Below are positions 33,009-42,355 of a stretch of DNA of 64,000 nucleotides, in pieces. Source of the stretch: Pseudomonas sp. QS1027 (GTDB lineage Bacteria > Pseudomonadota > Gammaproteobacteria > Pseudomonadales > Pseudomonadaceae); NCBI RefSeq assembly GCF_002814235.1, contig NZ_PHSU01000021.1, forward strand, positions 100,189-164,188, read 5' to 3'. The position numbers were made by a program, and so were the translations under genes. The first letter of the stretch is position 1. Every line of letters starts with the position of its first letter. Below the pieces are notes generated by a model that did not search any database, was not told the DNA's origin, and saw only the letters and a program-made list of their open reading frames with translations.

Positions 33009-33959
33009 ATGAGCGATGAAAAGTTCTCCGCCGAACACGAGGACGAACGCTACAGTCCTGCCGAACGTGCGACAGCGGCGTCCCGTTGTACCTGGGTCAG
33101 TGTCGGCGTCAATCTGGCGTTGTCCTGCATTCAGATCATCGTCGGTATCCTGTCGAAATCCCAAGGCCTGATCGCCGACGGTATTCATTCCCTGTCGGAT
33201 TTGATTGCCGACTTCGTGGTGTTGTTCGCCGGTCATAAAAGCAAGCAGGACGCCGACGAAGGCCATCCCTATGGACACCTGCGCTTTGAAACCGCCGCCT
33301 CGATGATCCTCGGGCTACTGCTGCTGGCCGTGGGCATCGGCATGATCGGTTCGGCCGTGCTCAAGTTGCAAACCCCGGAATCCATCCAGAAGGTGCATAT
33401 CACCGCGCTGTGGGTGGCGGGCGCCGCGCTGGTGACCAAGGAGCTGCTGTTTCGCTACATGCTCGCGGTGGCGAAGAAGGTGAAGTCGAGCCTGCTGGTT
33501 GCCAATGCCTGGCATGCACGCTCGGATGCGGCCTCGTCGCTGGTGGTGGGGGTCGGTATTGTCGGCAACCTGGCGGGCTACCCGATTCTTGACCCGATTG
33601 CCGCGCTGGTAGTCGGTGGCATGATTGCCAGGATGGGTTGGTCGTTCGGCTGGAACGCCCTGAATGACCTGATGGACAGCGCCGCCGATGAAGAAGAGGT
33701 GGCATCCATTCGCACCACGCTCCTGGAAACCCCTGGCATCAAGGGCGTGCACGATGTACGCACACGCAAGATGGGCGACATGCTCACGGTCGATGCGCAC
33801 ATCGAAGTCGAGGCCTCGATATCCGTTGAAGAAGGGCATGCGATTGCCGTGGCCGCCCGTGAAAACGTCATGCTGCGTCATCGGGTCCTGAACCTGATGA
33901 CACACATTGACCCCTGGCATCGGCCGGACCTGGACCATCTCGCCCCCTCCAGATCCTGA
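33009..33959 (+). CDS. Cation diffusion facilitator (divalent metal exporter)
   Basis: A 316-residue membrane transporter with about six helices. Metal site A is HSLSD in helix 2 (IADGIHSLSDLIADF) and HARSD in helix 5. A cytoplasmic C-terminal domain (VASIRTTLLETPGIKGVHDV) follows. His60-Asp64 together with the HARSD pair is the zinc/iron-type tetrad. It exports divalent metal ions by proton antiport. A GGGAAGAA ribosome site is seen. Confidence 0.92.
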   Translation: MSDEKFSAEHEDERYSPAERATAASRCTWVSVGVNLALSCIQIIVGILSKSQGLIADGIHSLSDLIADFVVLFAGHKSKQDADEGHPYGHLRFETAASMILGLLLLAVGIGMIGSAVLKLQTPESIQKVHITALWVAGAALVTKELLFRYMLAVAKKVKSSLLVANAWHARSDAASSLVVGVGIVGNLAGYPILDPIAALVVGGMIARMGWSFGWNALNDLMDSAADEEEVASIRTTLLETPGIKGVHDVRTRKMGDMLTVDAHIEVEASISVEEGHAIAVAARENVMLRHRVLNLMTHIDPWHRPDLDHLAPSRS

Positions 33960-34016
33960 GCCTGAAACCAGACAGCGTTTACCAGGCCTGGAGCGGTCGA
34001 AGCCGCTTCGGGCCTT

Positions 34017-35111
34017 TTAACGACTGTTCTTCAGACGCTTGCGCGTCGCATGTCGCTCCAGCGCCAGTTCGATCAGGCGACTCACCAGCTCGCCATAGCT
34101 CATCCCCGCCGCCTGCCAGAGCTTGGGGTACATGCTGATGCGGGTAAAACCGGGCAACGAATTGACCTCGTTGATCAGCACCTCGCCATCAGGGGTGAGA
34201 AACACATCGACCCGCGCCAACCCGGCGCAGCCCAGCACCTGGAAGGCCTCGATGGCGTGCGCGCGAATGCGTTCGCTGTCCAGTTCGCTGATCGCCGCCG
34301 GCACCAGCACTTCGGCGGCCTGCTCATCAATGTATTTGCTGTCGTAGGAATAGAAGCCGCTGCGCACGACGATCTCGCCGCAACCGCTGGCAATCGGCTG
34401 GTCGTTGCCGAGGATCGCGCATTCGATCTCCCGTCCGCTGACCGCCGATTCGATCAGGACCTTTTCATCAAAGCCCAGCGCCAGGGCCAAGGCGGCCTGA
34501 TACTCCTCGGCGGTCTCGACCTTGCTCACGCCCACCGACGAACCCTGGTTCGCCGGTTTGATGAACAGCGGCAGGCCCAGCTTCGCCTGCGCGGCCTCAA
34601 ACCCGAGCCGCGCGGCGGTGGCCCGGTTCACGGTGATAAAGGGTGTCACCGCCAACCCGGCATCGCGCAACAGACGCTTGCTCACGTCCTTGTCCATGCA
34701 CACGGCCGAACCGAGCACATCGGAGCCGACAAAGGGCAGATCGGTCATGCGCAGCAAACCTTGCAGGCAACCGTCTTCACCGAGGGTACCGTGGACGATG
34801 GGGAAGATCACATCGACCTGCTCCAGCAGCGCCTGGCTGCTGGTGTCCACCAACTGCTGGCTGGACTTGCCGGGCACCACGGCCAGTTCGCGATTGGATT
34901 GGTTCAAGGCGATAAGCGCCGGGTTTTCGGCATTGATCAGGTAGTTGGAGCTGTCGTTGAGGTGCCAGCGGCCCTGCTTGTCGATCCCGATCAGGATCGG
35001 CTCGAAACGCTCGCGGTCCAGTGCATCGACCACATTGCGCGCCGATTGCAACGACACCTCGTGTTCCGCTCCCAACCCACCGAAAATAATCCCGACTCGC
35101 AACTTGCCCAT
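34017..35111 (-). CDS. ddl: D-alanine--D-alanine ligase
   Basis: A 364-residue ATP-grasp ligase that joins two D-alanines for peptidoglycan. It has the N-terminal signature HEVSLQSARNV, the glycine-rich PANQGSSVGV loop and the C-terminal EVNSLPGFT metal-ligand motif. The DdlA length and isolated position distinguish it from the division-cluster ddlB, so it is likely the second, DdlA-type copy. A good ribosome site (GAGGTCGGAAG) precedes ATG. Confidence 0.95.
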   Translation of the reverse strand: MGKLRVGIIFGGLGAEHEVSLQSARNVVDALDRERFEPILIGIDKQGRWHLNDSSNYLINAENPALIALNQSNRELAVVPGKSSQQLVDTSSQALLEQVDVIFPIVHGTLGEDGCLQGLLRMTDLPFVGSDVLGSAVCMDKDVSKRLLRDAGLAVTPFITVNRATAARLGFEAAQAKLGLPLFIKPANQGSSVGVSKVETAEEYQAALALALGFDEKVLIESAVSGREIECAILGNDQPIASGCGEIVVRSGFYSYDSKYIDEQAAEVLVPAAISELDSERIRAHAIEAFQVLGCAGLARVDVFLTPDGEVLINEVNSLPGFTRISMYPKLWQAAGMSYGELVSRLIELALERHATRKRLKNSR

Positions 35112-35235
35112 CTTCCGACCTCGTGTCCAAATCTGTGTTCCAGGGGGATTCCCTTTGTGCGCAGACTATTCGCAAGGCACTGGTTTGGCATCCCCTGATT
35201 TGTGATTTTTTGAACACATCGCCCATGCGGGAGAC

Positions 35236-35691
35236 TTATTGTTCGTCGCGCCAGTTCACATTCACTGTCTGGCCGGCCTCGCCATTCAGGACAATACTCT
35301 GCCGGTTCTCACGACCATTGCGATGGCTGACAATCTCGTATTTGCCTGCGGGCAACTTGACGTACAGCATCGGCCCGACCTGGGTCAGCGACAGTACCGA
35401 CTCCCCGCCAGCCTTGTTGATCGTGATGTCCGCATCAGGCACGTACTCGCCCTTGGGCCCCACCGTCGCAACAATGTGCAGGTTGTAACCACGGGTTTGC
35501 TGCAAGGCCTGGGTCTCATCCTGGCCGATGCCTCCCACCAGGTAAGACACGCCGTTCTGGGTTTGAGGCGATAACTGCACCGCCTCCTGGTTGATCGGTT
35601 CACTCTCACCGGCCGCCCGAACCGTCGGCGACACGCCCAACAGCACAAGACCCGGCAAGGTACAGAGCAAAAGAGCACGAATGGAGATCAT
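35236..35691 (-). CDS. Secreted carboxypeptidase-regulatory-like domain protein
   Basis: A 151-residue protein with a signal peptide (LLLCTLPGLVLLGVSPTVRA). A beta-sandwich domain follows (VPDADITINKAGGESVLSLT, then YVKLPAGKYEIVSHRNG), typical of CarboxypepD_reg/transthyretin-like folds. It lies behind ddl on the same strand but 100 bases away. Function unknown; probably a periplasmic binding or structural module. Confidence 0.7.
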   Translation of the reverse strand: MISIRALLLCTLPGLVLLGVSPTVRAAGESEPINQEAVQLSPQTQNGVSYLVGGIGQDETQALQQTRGYNLHIVATVGPKGEYVPDADITINKAGGESVLSLTQVGPMLYVKLPAGKYEIVSHRNGRENRQSIVLNGEAGQTVNVNWRDEQ

Positions 35692-35982
35692 GATGGACAC
35701 TCCCTGGCTCCACTGGAGCCCGAGTCTCATCCTTCAGGCGGGGCTACCGCCTGATTTCATTCGACAGGCAGCGGCGGATCTCTGGATGGCGAGCGAGCTG
35801 CGCGGATGAGTGGGGGTTGGTTTCACTTCGCAGCGCATGCGCCTTAAAGTCTAGTAGCGGCCGACCATCGGCTTAGATCAATTTCAAACCAGGTCGAGAT
35901 CGGATAGGACTACCGGCTTCCAGGCGCCCTCATGAAAACGCCCGATGGCTGGCATCGGGCGCGGGTCAGGCGGGACAGAGAC

Positions 35983-36852
35983 TCAAGCGGCGTTCAGCAC
36001 ACTCAGGTCCAGGCGCCCTTCGCGCAACGGCGGGCACCAGTAATAGCCGCCGGTAATCGGCCGGCTGAAGCGATACAAGCCGTCGACGATGCCATCGTCC
36101 AAACCGCTCATGCGCCGCAATTGCGCCTCGAAGGCGTCGAAGGAATGGCCGAACGCCAGGAACATCAGGCCGGCGCCCTGCTCGTTCGCCCACGGCATCG
36201 AGCGGCGCACCACGAAGGCCTCCGGGGCAAAGCCCTCCTGGGCGGTACGTTTGACGTGGGCGGACTCCGGTGCGTCGTCCAGTTCTTCATTGTCGCTTTT
36301 GCGCCGCCCCATGATGTTGTCCTGCTCATGGGCTGGCAGCGCGGCGAAACCGTCCAGGTCATGCTGCCACTGCTGGATGGCGGCAAAGCTGCCACCGTCC
36401 GCGGCGATCCCCGCCGCCACCGCGGCCTCGTCCACCGGGTTCTCGGTGCCGTCTTCATAACCGGTCAGGTCGTGGCCGCTCTTGTGACGGAAGGCCTCGG
36501 TCATCTGCACCAGCTTCAGGGCCGGCGCCAGCGCCTGCTCCAGCGCGCGGCTGCGGTGCAGCAAGTCGCCACGGTCGTCGCCGTGCAACCAGCACCACAG
36601 GGCATGCTGGGTCGACGGATTATCCACCCCCACGCCAGTGATGACAGGAAAGGCCCGCAGCCCCTGGACATGACCAGCCAGCGCCTGCACCAGCGACTCG
36701 CCAAAACCGACCACGGTGTGCTTTACGTCCACCAGCCGGGCAAGATTGTCGAGTGCAGCCGGCAATGCTTCGGCGGATTCAAGGGCAAAGAACAGGTGGC
36801 GTGCCTGCAAGGGCACAGGCTTGGCAAGGATGCCGGGCTGGTAGTGACTCAT
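35983..36852 (-). CDS. DyP-type heme peroxidase (YfeX-like)
   Basis: A 289-residue heme peroxidase of DyP class B. The distal GxxDG motif is GYEDGTENP at 131-139 with catalytic Asp134. The proximal heme His is His199 in ESAHVKR. No Tat signal is seen, so it acts in the cytoplasm unless packed into an encapsulin, and no encapsulin gene is nearby. AAAGGAGTTCCC precedes the ATG. Confidence 0.92.
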   Translation of the reverse strand: MSHYQPGILAKPVPLQARHLFFALESAEALPAALDNLARLVDVKHTVVGFGESLVQALAGHVQGLRAFPVITGVGVDNPSTQHALWCWLHGDDRGDLLHRSRALEQALAPALKLVQMTEAFRHKSGHDLTGYEDGTENPVDEAAVAAGIAADGGSFAAIQQWQHDLDGFAALPAHEQDNIMGRRKSDNEELDDAPESAHVKRTAQEGFAPEAFVVRRSMPWANEQGAGLMFLAFGHSFDAFEAQLRRMSGLDDGIVDGLYRFSRPITGGYYWCPPLREGRLDLSVLNAA

Positions 36853-36926
36853 GGGAACTCCTTTGGGAAAGCACGGAGTTTACCTTTGTTGCGCCCGCGA
36901 CGCTTGCGACTGAAGCGACGGCGACC

Positions 36927-38558
36927 TCAGAGCTTCTGCGTCATATAACGACCACGCCCGGTTTTCTTGGCCTGGTACATGACCCGATCCGCGGCCAGCA
37001 GCAACGCATCGGCGGAACTCTCGCCATTGCCCAGGGCGATACCGATCGAGACCCCCACCTGGCAAACCGTACCGGCAACGAGAAAGGGCGTACTCAGCGC
37101 CGCGATGCATTTGGTGGCCACGGTACTCACGGTGTCTTCGGCATCGGTCCCAAGATCGCTCAACAGGATCACGAACTCGTCACCACCGATGCGCGCCAGG
37201 GTATCGCTCAGCCGCACCACCGCGCCAAAGCGCTTCGCCACCTGACGCAGGACCTCGTCACCGGCGTCGTGCCCGAGGGTGTCATTGATTCGTTTGAAGC
37301 CATCGAGGTCCATGAACAACAAGCCGACCTGCGTGCCTTTGCGCTGGGCCTGGGCCAACACCTGGCGCAGGCGGCCAGAGAGGTGATGCCGGTTGGGCAA
37401 GCCCGTCAGCGTGTCGTGATGGGCGATCTTCTCGAGCTCGGCCTGCTTCTCGTTGAGCTTGAACAACAAGCGATTGAACGCCGAGATCAAATGACCGACT
37501 TCATCGTTGCGCACCACCGGCAAGGGCGCATGCGGCAGTTCGTCACGGGTCATGCAGTCCGCCTGGGCAGCGGCATGGAACAGCGGACGAAAGACAAAAT
37601 ACAACACGATGGAGCAGATCGTGCCGAACAGAAAAATCGAGGAGATGGCCCCCCTGATCAAGAAACGCTGGGTTCGCTCAACGGTTGAAAAGGCCTCGTG
37701 GCCCGGCAGGCTGGCAACAATGAACCAGCCCGTGCTGGGGACGGAAACCATGGCGCGGACCTCTTCCTTGCCCTCGGCGTTGAGCGTGATCCCGGTACCG
37801 CGAAAACCCGCCATGGCCTGGTCCAGCAGGGCATTGAGGCCCGGCCGCGATACCGGCTTGAAGCCGATCCCCTGCGCGGAAGATTCGACCTGCAGGCGAC
37901 TTTCCGGAAAAACCAGTTGGAACTCGCCCGTTGTGGTTCCCCCGCGGCTCTGCAACAAGGAATCAAGAAAACCGGGGGCGGAGAGCGCCATCATGCCAAC
38001 GATGACGCCCTGCACCTCGCCCGCTGCATTCCTGATCGGCGCGGAGATCGGCAGCATCGGCTCCGCGTTCGAGCGGCCCTCGATCGGCCGGCCGATAAAG
38101 GGCTTGCCGGCCAACCCGGCTTGAACATAATCACGATCCGCATAGTTGCTATCGGGCGAAGTTTCCTGATTGGAATCGCCTGCCACCCGCTTGCCATGGG
38201 CGTCGACGATGAAGACATCGGTCGAGATCAACGCCTGGTAGGGAGAACGCTCCTTCAGCCAGCCGCGCAGTTGTTCAGGTTGTGCCAACAAGTCGAGGGG
38301 CACGCTGGCCGCAAGGCGCTCGATCAAGAGCCGGCGTCGAACAATCTTGCTGTCGACATCGTGTGCGACATAAGTCGCCAACGCCAGTTGCTGGCCTTCC
38401 ACGACGGCGCTCAGGTCCTCGCGCAGGAAATGGGTCAATACGTAATAGCGCACGATAGCGCCAGACACGACAATGCACAGCGCCAACACCAGCAGTCGGG
38501 TCAACACGCTGTTGTAGAGTCGGGTAAAGGTCAAAACTGCATGATGTTTTTTTGACAT
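36927..38558 (-). CDS. Membrane diguanylate cyclase with dCache sensor
   Basis: A 543-residue protein making cyclic-di-GMP. An N-terminal transmembrane helix (VLTRLLVLALCIVVSGAIV) is followed by a periplasmic dCache-type domain (YADRDYVQAGLAGKPFIGRP), a second helix near 320-340, a HAMP segment, and a GGDEF domain. Its active-site GGDEF lies at 458-462. The RLSD inhibitory site five residues before it is intact, so product inhibition is expected. There is no EAL domain. The ATG at 38558 was preferred over an upstream extension. Confidence 0.92.
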   Translation of the reverse strand: MSKKHHAVLTFTRLYNSVLTRLLVLALCIVVSGAIVRYYVLTHFLREDLSAVVEGQQLALATYVAHDVDSKIVRRRLLIERLAASVPLDLLAQPEQLRGWLKERSPYQALISTDVFIVDAHGKRVAGDSNQETSPDSNYADRDYVQAGLAGKPFIGRPIEGRSNAEPMLPISAPIRNAAGEVQGVIVGMMALSAPGFLDSLLQSRGGTTTGEFQLVFPESRLQVESSAQGIGFKPVSRPGLNALLDQAMAGFRGTGITLNAEGKEEVRAMVSVPSTGWFIVASLPGHEAFSTVERTQRFLIRGAISSIFLFGTICSIVLYFVFRPLFHAAAQADCMTRDELPHAPLPVVRNDEVGHLISAFNRLLFKLNEKQAELEKIAHHDTLTGLPNRHHLSGRLRQVLAQAQRKGTQVGLLFMDLDGFKRINDTLGHDAGDEVLRQVAKRFGAVVRLSDTLARIGGDEFVILLSDLGTDAEDTVSTVATKCIAALSTPFLVAGTVCQVGVSIGIALGNGESSADALLLAADRVMYQAKKTGRGRYMTQKL

Positions 38559-38693
38559 TATCGAAGTGTAACCGACGACATTGCACTTTTCGCTATTTTC
38601 CCCAACCCTGCGCAAACGCCGTAGTAACGCCTTGCATAGGCCGAATCGCGCTTAGCCCATATGCACTGAACATCACTTATCAGGAGCTGGACC

Positions 38694-39173
38694 ATGTCAG
38701 ACACCAGAAACGCCTCGTTTGATGCCATCGCCCGGGAACTCGGCTACAGCTTCGACGGTGAAATGAAGATCGGCGGCAATTACGTACCGGCGGTGCAGAA
38801 CGATCTTGAAGTGTATGTCAGCGGGCAGATTCCGCGCGTCGATAATACCGTGATGGTGACCGGCCGAGTGGGCGCCGAAACCACGCTGGAGCGGGCGCGG
38901 CACGGGGCGCAGATCAGCACCATGCGGGCCCTGGCGATTTTGCGCCAACTGCTCGACGGCGACCTGGGACGGATCCGGAAAGTCCTGCGCATCAATGTGT
39001 ATGTGCAGAGCGCGGCGGACTTCACTCAACAGAGTGAAGTCGCCGACGGGGCGTCCGAGGTGCTGTATTCGGTATTCGGCGAGGCCGGGGTGCATACGCG
39101 CACCTCGGTCGGGGTGTATCAACTGCCGAAAAACGCCTCGGTCGAGGTGGATATGGTAGTGGCGCTCAACTAG
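38694..39173 (+). CDS. RidA-family protein
   Basis: A 159-residue YjgF/YER057c-fold protein (VSGQIPRVDNTVMVTGRVG, RIRKVLRINVYVQSAADFTQ, TSVGVYQLPKNASVEVDMVV). Archetypal RidA hydrolyses reactive enamines; this longer subgroup has the catalytic Arg replaced or shifted, so its activity is unclear. AGGAGCTGGACC precedes the ATG. Its end overlaps by eight bases with the convergent chemoreceptor gene. Confidence 0.85.
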   Translation: MSDTRNASFDAIARELGYSFDGEMKIGGNYVPAVQNDLEVYVSGQIPRVDNTVMVTGRVGAETTLERARHGAQISTMRALAILRQLLDGDLGRIRKVLRINVYVQSAADFTQQSEVADGASEVLYSVFGEAGVHTRTSVGVYQLPKNASVEVDMVVALN

Positions 39174-40482
39174 TCAGCTGGTTGGCGAACTGCCCGACCG
39201 CATTGACCACCTTCTGCGCGCCGTCCTGGATCTCGACGATCACCGTACCCGCCTCCGCCGCCAGCGCAAGACCTTCCTCGGCCTGGGTCTTGCCGCTGTT
39301 CATCAGCGACACCGCATCCCGCGCCATGTCCTGGTTCTGCCGGACCACGCCGACGATCTCGTCCGTGGCCTGGCTGGTGCGCGAAGCCAACTGCCGCACT
39401 TCGTCGGCCACCACCGCGAACCCACGGCCCTGCTCACCCGCGCGCGCCGCCTCGATGGCCGCGTTGAGCGCCAGCAGGTTGGTCTGCTCGGCAATCCCGC
39501 TGATGGTCTTGACGATGGTGCCGATCACCTGGGACTGCGCATTCAAGGCTTCGATGCCATCGCTGGCGGTTTGCATGTGCGCGGCCAGGTCGCGCATCAC
39601 TTCCACCGCCTGGGTCACCACGGTGGTCCCGCGCTGGGCGGTGCTGTCGGTCTGCAACGAAGTGCTGTAGGCAATGTTCGCGGCCTCGGCCACGGCCTTT
39701 TCCTGGTCCACCTGGGCGGTGATCACGGTGGCGAACTTGACCACTTTGTAGAGCTTTTCGTTGGCATCGAGTACCGGGTTATAGGACGCCTCCAGCCAGA
39801 CTTCGCGGCCATGGCTGTCGACCCGCTTGAAGCGACCGGCGACGAACTCCCCGGCGTTCAGGCGCTTCCAGAAGGCCTGGTATTCAGCACTGTTGTATTC
39901 CCCCGGCTCGCAGAAGACACGGTGATGCTTGCCCTGGATCTGCGCCAGGCTGTAACCCATGGCATTGAGGAAGCGGTCGTTGGCGGTAAGCACTTCACCG
40001 GCCAGGTTGAACTCGATCACCGCGGTGGAACGCAACAGCGCGCCGATCAGGTTTTCGTGCTCGCGGGACGATTCGATGGTACGGGTCAGATCGTTGGAGT
40101 AAATCGAAAAATGGCGGATTCGCCCCTGGGAATCGCGAATCGGTTGCAGGATCGAACGCAGCCAGGCTTCCTGGCCATTACCGCGCAACAAACGCAGCGC
40201 ACCGCTGAAATGCTCGCCCCGGTTCAAGGCATTCTTGAAGCGCTGGTGAAAGTCCGAATGCTTGAGGTAGTCCGGCACGAACTCATCCAGGCTGTGTCCC
40301 ACCAGCGAGCTGCTCGGGTAGAGCATTTCCTGGATGAAATTCTGGTTGGCCGATTCGATGCGACCGTCGGGGTCCAGGGTCAGCACGAGCATTTCCTGCT
40401 CCAGGCTATCCTTGACTTGCTGGACGCTGGAGAGTTCTTCGCGAAGAGCCGAGAGCTCCTGCTTCAAGCGGTTGTTAAACAT
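39166..40482 (-). CDS. Soluble PAS-PAS chemoreceptor, BdlA-like
   Basis: A 438-residue protein without transmembrane helices. A short coiled coil is followed by two PAS domains (LTLDPDGRIESANQNFIQEM and VIEFNLAGEVLTANDRFLNA, each with a PAC-like sheet) and the signalling domain with GIAEQTNLLALNAAIEAARA. BdlA of P. aeruginosa, which governs biofilm dispersal, has this PAS-PAS-MCP layout and length. Aer-2-like oxygen sensors are an alternative. The ATG at 40482 gives MFNNRLKQ. The end overlaps the RidA gene tail to tail. Confidence 0.9.
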   Translation of the reverse strand: MFNNRLKQELSALREELSSVQQVKDSLEQEMLVLTLDPDGRIESANQNFIQEMLYPSSSLVGHSLDEFVPDYLKHSDFHQRFKNALNRGEHFSGALRLLRGNGQEAWLRSILQPIRDSQGRIRHFSIYSNDLTRTIESSREHENLIGALLRSTAVIEFNLAGEVLTANDRFLNAMGYSLAQIQGKHHRVFCEPGEYNSAEYQAFWKRLNAGEFVAGRFKRVDSHGREVWLEASYNPVLDANEKLYKVVKFATVITAQVDQEKAVAEAANIAYSTSLQTDSTAQRGTTVVTQAVEVMRDLAAHMQTASDGIEALNAQSQVIGTIVKTISGIAEQTNLLALNAAIEAARAGEQGRGFAVVADEVRQLASRTSQATDEIVGVVRQNQDMARDAVSLMNSGKTQAEEGLALAAEAGTVIVEIQDGAQKVVNAVGQFANQLTS

Positions 40483-40670
40483 GGGGGCACCGATGGGCAA
40501 ATGAAAGCGCGGGTAAGCTGTCATTGCCATCGGCTAGGGTGGTTTTTTCTGAAGGAGGACCCCGGGTTATTTCCGGCGAGCAGCCCGCGGACAATTCGAC
40601 TGAATTTTTCCCGCTCCCGGGGATCACTTTAGAACGACAAGGACGTATCCCAAGGAGGATTCTCAGGTTT

Positions 40671-40895
40671 ATGAGCACCGCAAAGCTTTTCGTTATCGAC
40701 TACACCCTTAATGGCATTCCCAAGTCCTTCGTGATCCGCTTGGAGCACATGGACAATGCCGAGGCCTGGCACTGGGCCAGTTGTGATGCCGGCGTGGGCC
40801 GCATCGGCAAGTTCGGTCGAGAACGGGTGAAGAAAACCAGCAAACCCATGGCCGAGAAATTCGGCATCGACGCGGTGAGCTGGCGCCAGGCCTGA
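40671..40895 (+). CDS. DUF6555-type small protein
   Basis: A 74-residue protein (LFVIDYTLNGIPKSFVIRLE, AEAWHWASCDAGVGRIGKFG) that matches the small DUF6555-type proteins common in Pseudomonas. Its function is unknown. A strong AAGGAGG ribosome site lies upstream of the ATG at 40671; the spacing of 12 bases is a little long. Confidence 0.8.
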   Translation: MSTAKLFVIDYTLNGIPKSFVIRLEHMDNAEAWHWASCDAGVGRIGKFGRERVKKTSKPMAEKFGIDAVSWRQA

Positions 40896-40943
40896 GGTGC
40901 TCCCACCAAGCGGCCCGGGAGCCGTTCATTGCCCTGGCCGCGC

Positions 40944-42146
40944 TTATTCCGGCTTGAGCAAGGCCTCATAATCCGGACTGATTTCCGCCAGGATCATCAA
41001 GGCCGCTGCCCCCAGCGCCACGGCGTCGTGTCCGGCGGTGCCGAGTTGAAGACGTGGGTACTCGCGGTCGCGACGACTGCTGATGGAACGGCTCAACGGT
41101 TCCAGCCCCTCCACCAGGCGATTCATGATCGCGGGCGGCAAGAAACCACTGATCAGGATGGTCTGCGGATCGAGCAGCGACTCGAGGATATTGATCGCCT
41201 GGCGCAGGGCCGGCACCGCCTCGTCGAGCCAGGCCTGGACACCGGCGGCAAAGCGCGGCTCGCTCATGTCCCAGGCACCGATGTCCTGGTCGGCACGCTG
41301 GCCCAGATGCTCAAGCAGGGCAGCGATGGAGATGTAGCGCTCCAGGCAACCGTGGTTGCCGCAATGACAGACCTTGCCACCCGGCACCACGGTCATGTGG
41401 CCGATTTCCCCGGCGTTGTGCCAGTGCCCGGAATACAAGCGGTTGCCCAGGTACAGGCCGGCCCCCAGGCCGCTGCCGATAAACAGGTGGACGAAGTGCT
41501 GCAGGTCGCTGGCAATGCCGTGCAGGCGCTCGCCCATGGTCGCCGCCGTGGCATCGTTTTCCAAAAGGACCGGAAGACCAACCGCCTGTTGCAGGCGCAA
41601 GGCAATATCGGGCTCGTCCCAACCGGACATCGCGGTCGGGCCCACCGCGGTCATGCCCTCGACACTGAATGGCCCCGGCAACGCCACGCCCACGCCGAGG
41701 AAACGTCCGTGGGGCAAATGCCCGCGAAACGACGTTACCGTCTCGAGGATCAGCGGCAACGCTTCATCGAAACTGGGGTAGTTCACCGCCAGGGTGACCT
41801 GGGCGCGGGTATTGCCCAACAGATCGAGCATCACGCCGATGATCGAGTGCTGCGCCACGTGAAATCCCAAGGAGAAGCCACCCTCGGGGTTGATCGACAG
41901 CGGCACCGGCGGCTGGCCACGACCGATCTTCTCGGCCGCGTGCACCAGCAGCATCCCCTCCTCCTGCAACTCGGCGACGATGTTCGACACCGTTTGCGCC
42001 GTCAGCGAGGTCAGCCGCGTCAGGTCGGCACGGGTCAGGCGCCCGCCCAGGCGAATGGCTTCGAGGATCACCCGGCGATTGTGCAGGCGGGCGTGTTCAG
42101 CGTTGGTGCCGGTGGTCACCGTGCGGGTGTTCTGAAGACTTTTCAT
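40944..42146 (-). CDS. ROK-family repressor (NagC/XylR-like)
   Basis: A 400-residue regulator. The N-terminal winged helix (RRVILEAIRLGGRLTRADLT, TAQTVSNIVAELQEEGM) is joined to a ROK sugar-binding fold with GSGLGAG, the EIGHM motif and the zinc motif CHCGNHGCLE. Such proteins release DNA on binding a sugar or sugar phosphate. It is divergent from an APC permease, ROK kinase and SIS deaminase, so it probably represses that operon through the palindrome at 42169. Confidence 0.92.
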   Translation of the reverse strand: MKSLQNTRTVTTGTNAEHARLHNRRVILEAIRLGGRLTRADLTRLTSLTAQTVSNIVAELQEEGMLLVHAAEKIGRGQPPVPLSINPEGGFSLGFHVAQHSIIGVMLDLLGNTRAQVTLAVNYPSFDEALPLILETVTSFRGHLPHGRFLGVGVALPGPFSVEGMTAVGPTAMSGWDEPDIALRLQQAVGLPVLLENDATAATMGERLHGIASDLQHFVHLFIGSGLGAGLYLGNRLYSGHWHNAGEIGHMTVVPGGKVCHCGNHGCLERYISIAALLEHLGQRADQDIGAWDMSEPRFAAGVQAWLDEAVPALRQAINILESLLDPQTILISGFLPPAIMNRLVEGLEPLSRSISSRRDREYPRLQLGTAGHDAVALGAAALMILAEISPDYEALLKPE

Positions 42147-42168
42147 GGGCGGATGATCGGCGCTGCCA

Positions 42169-42193
42169 ATTAATTAAATCAAGTTGAATTAAT
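42169..42193. promoter_or_regulatory. Palindromic operator between the ROK repressor and the permease operon
   Basis: ATTAATTAAA / TTGAATTAAT are inverted arms (9 of 10 match) around a 5-base centre, the AT-rich type of site bound by NagC/Mlc-like ROK regulators. Confidence 0.6.
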
Positions 42194-42355
42194 ACTCATG
42201 GCGTGCTTTTCTATTCCCAGGTCGCCGCAGTGCCTCAGGGCGTCCCAGAACCCATAACAATAACAACACCGAGTCGATGCAAGTCGGCGCCGGCACGCAG
42301 CACCTTAGCGACCTGCCCGCCACCGTCTATCACTCGCGCAAAAGGACGTCACAGC

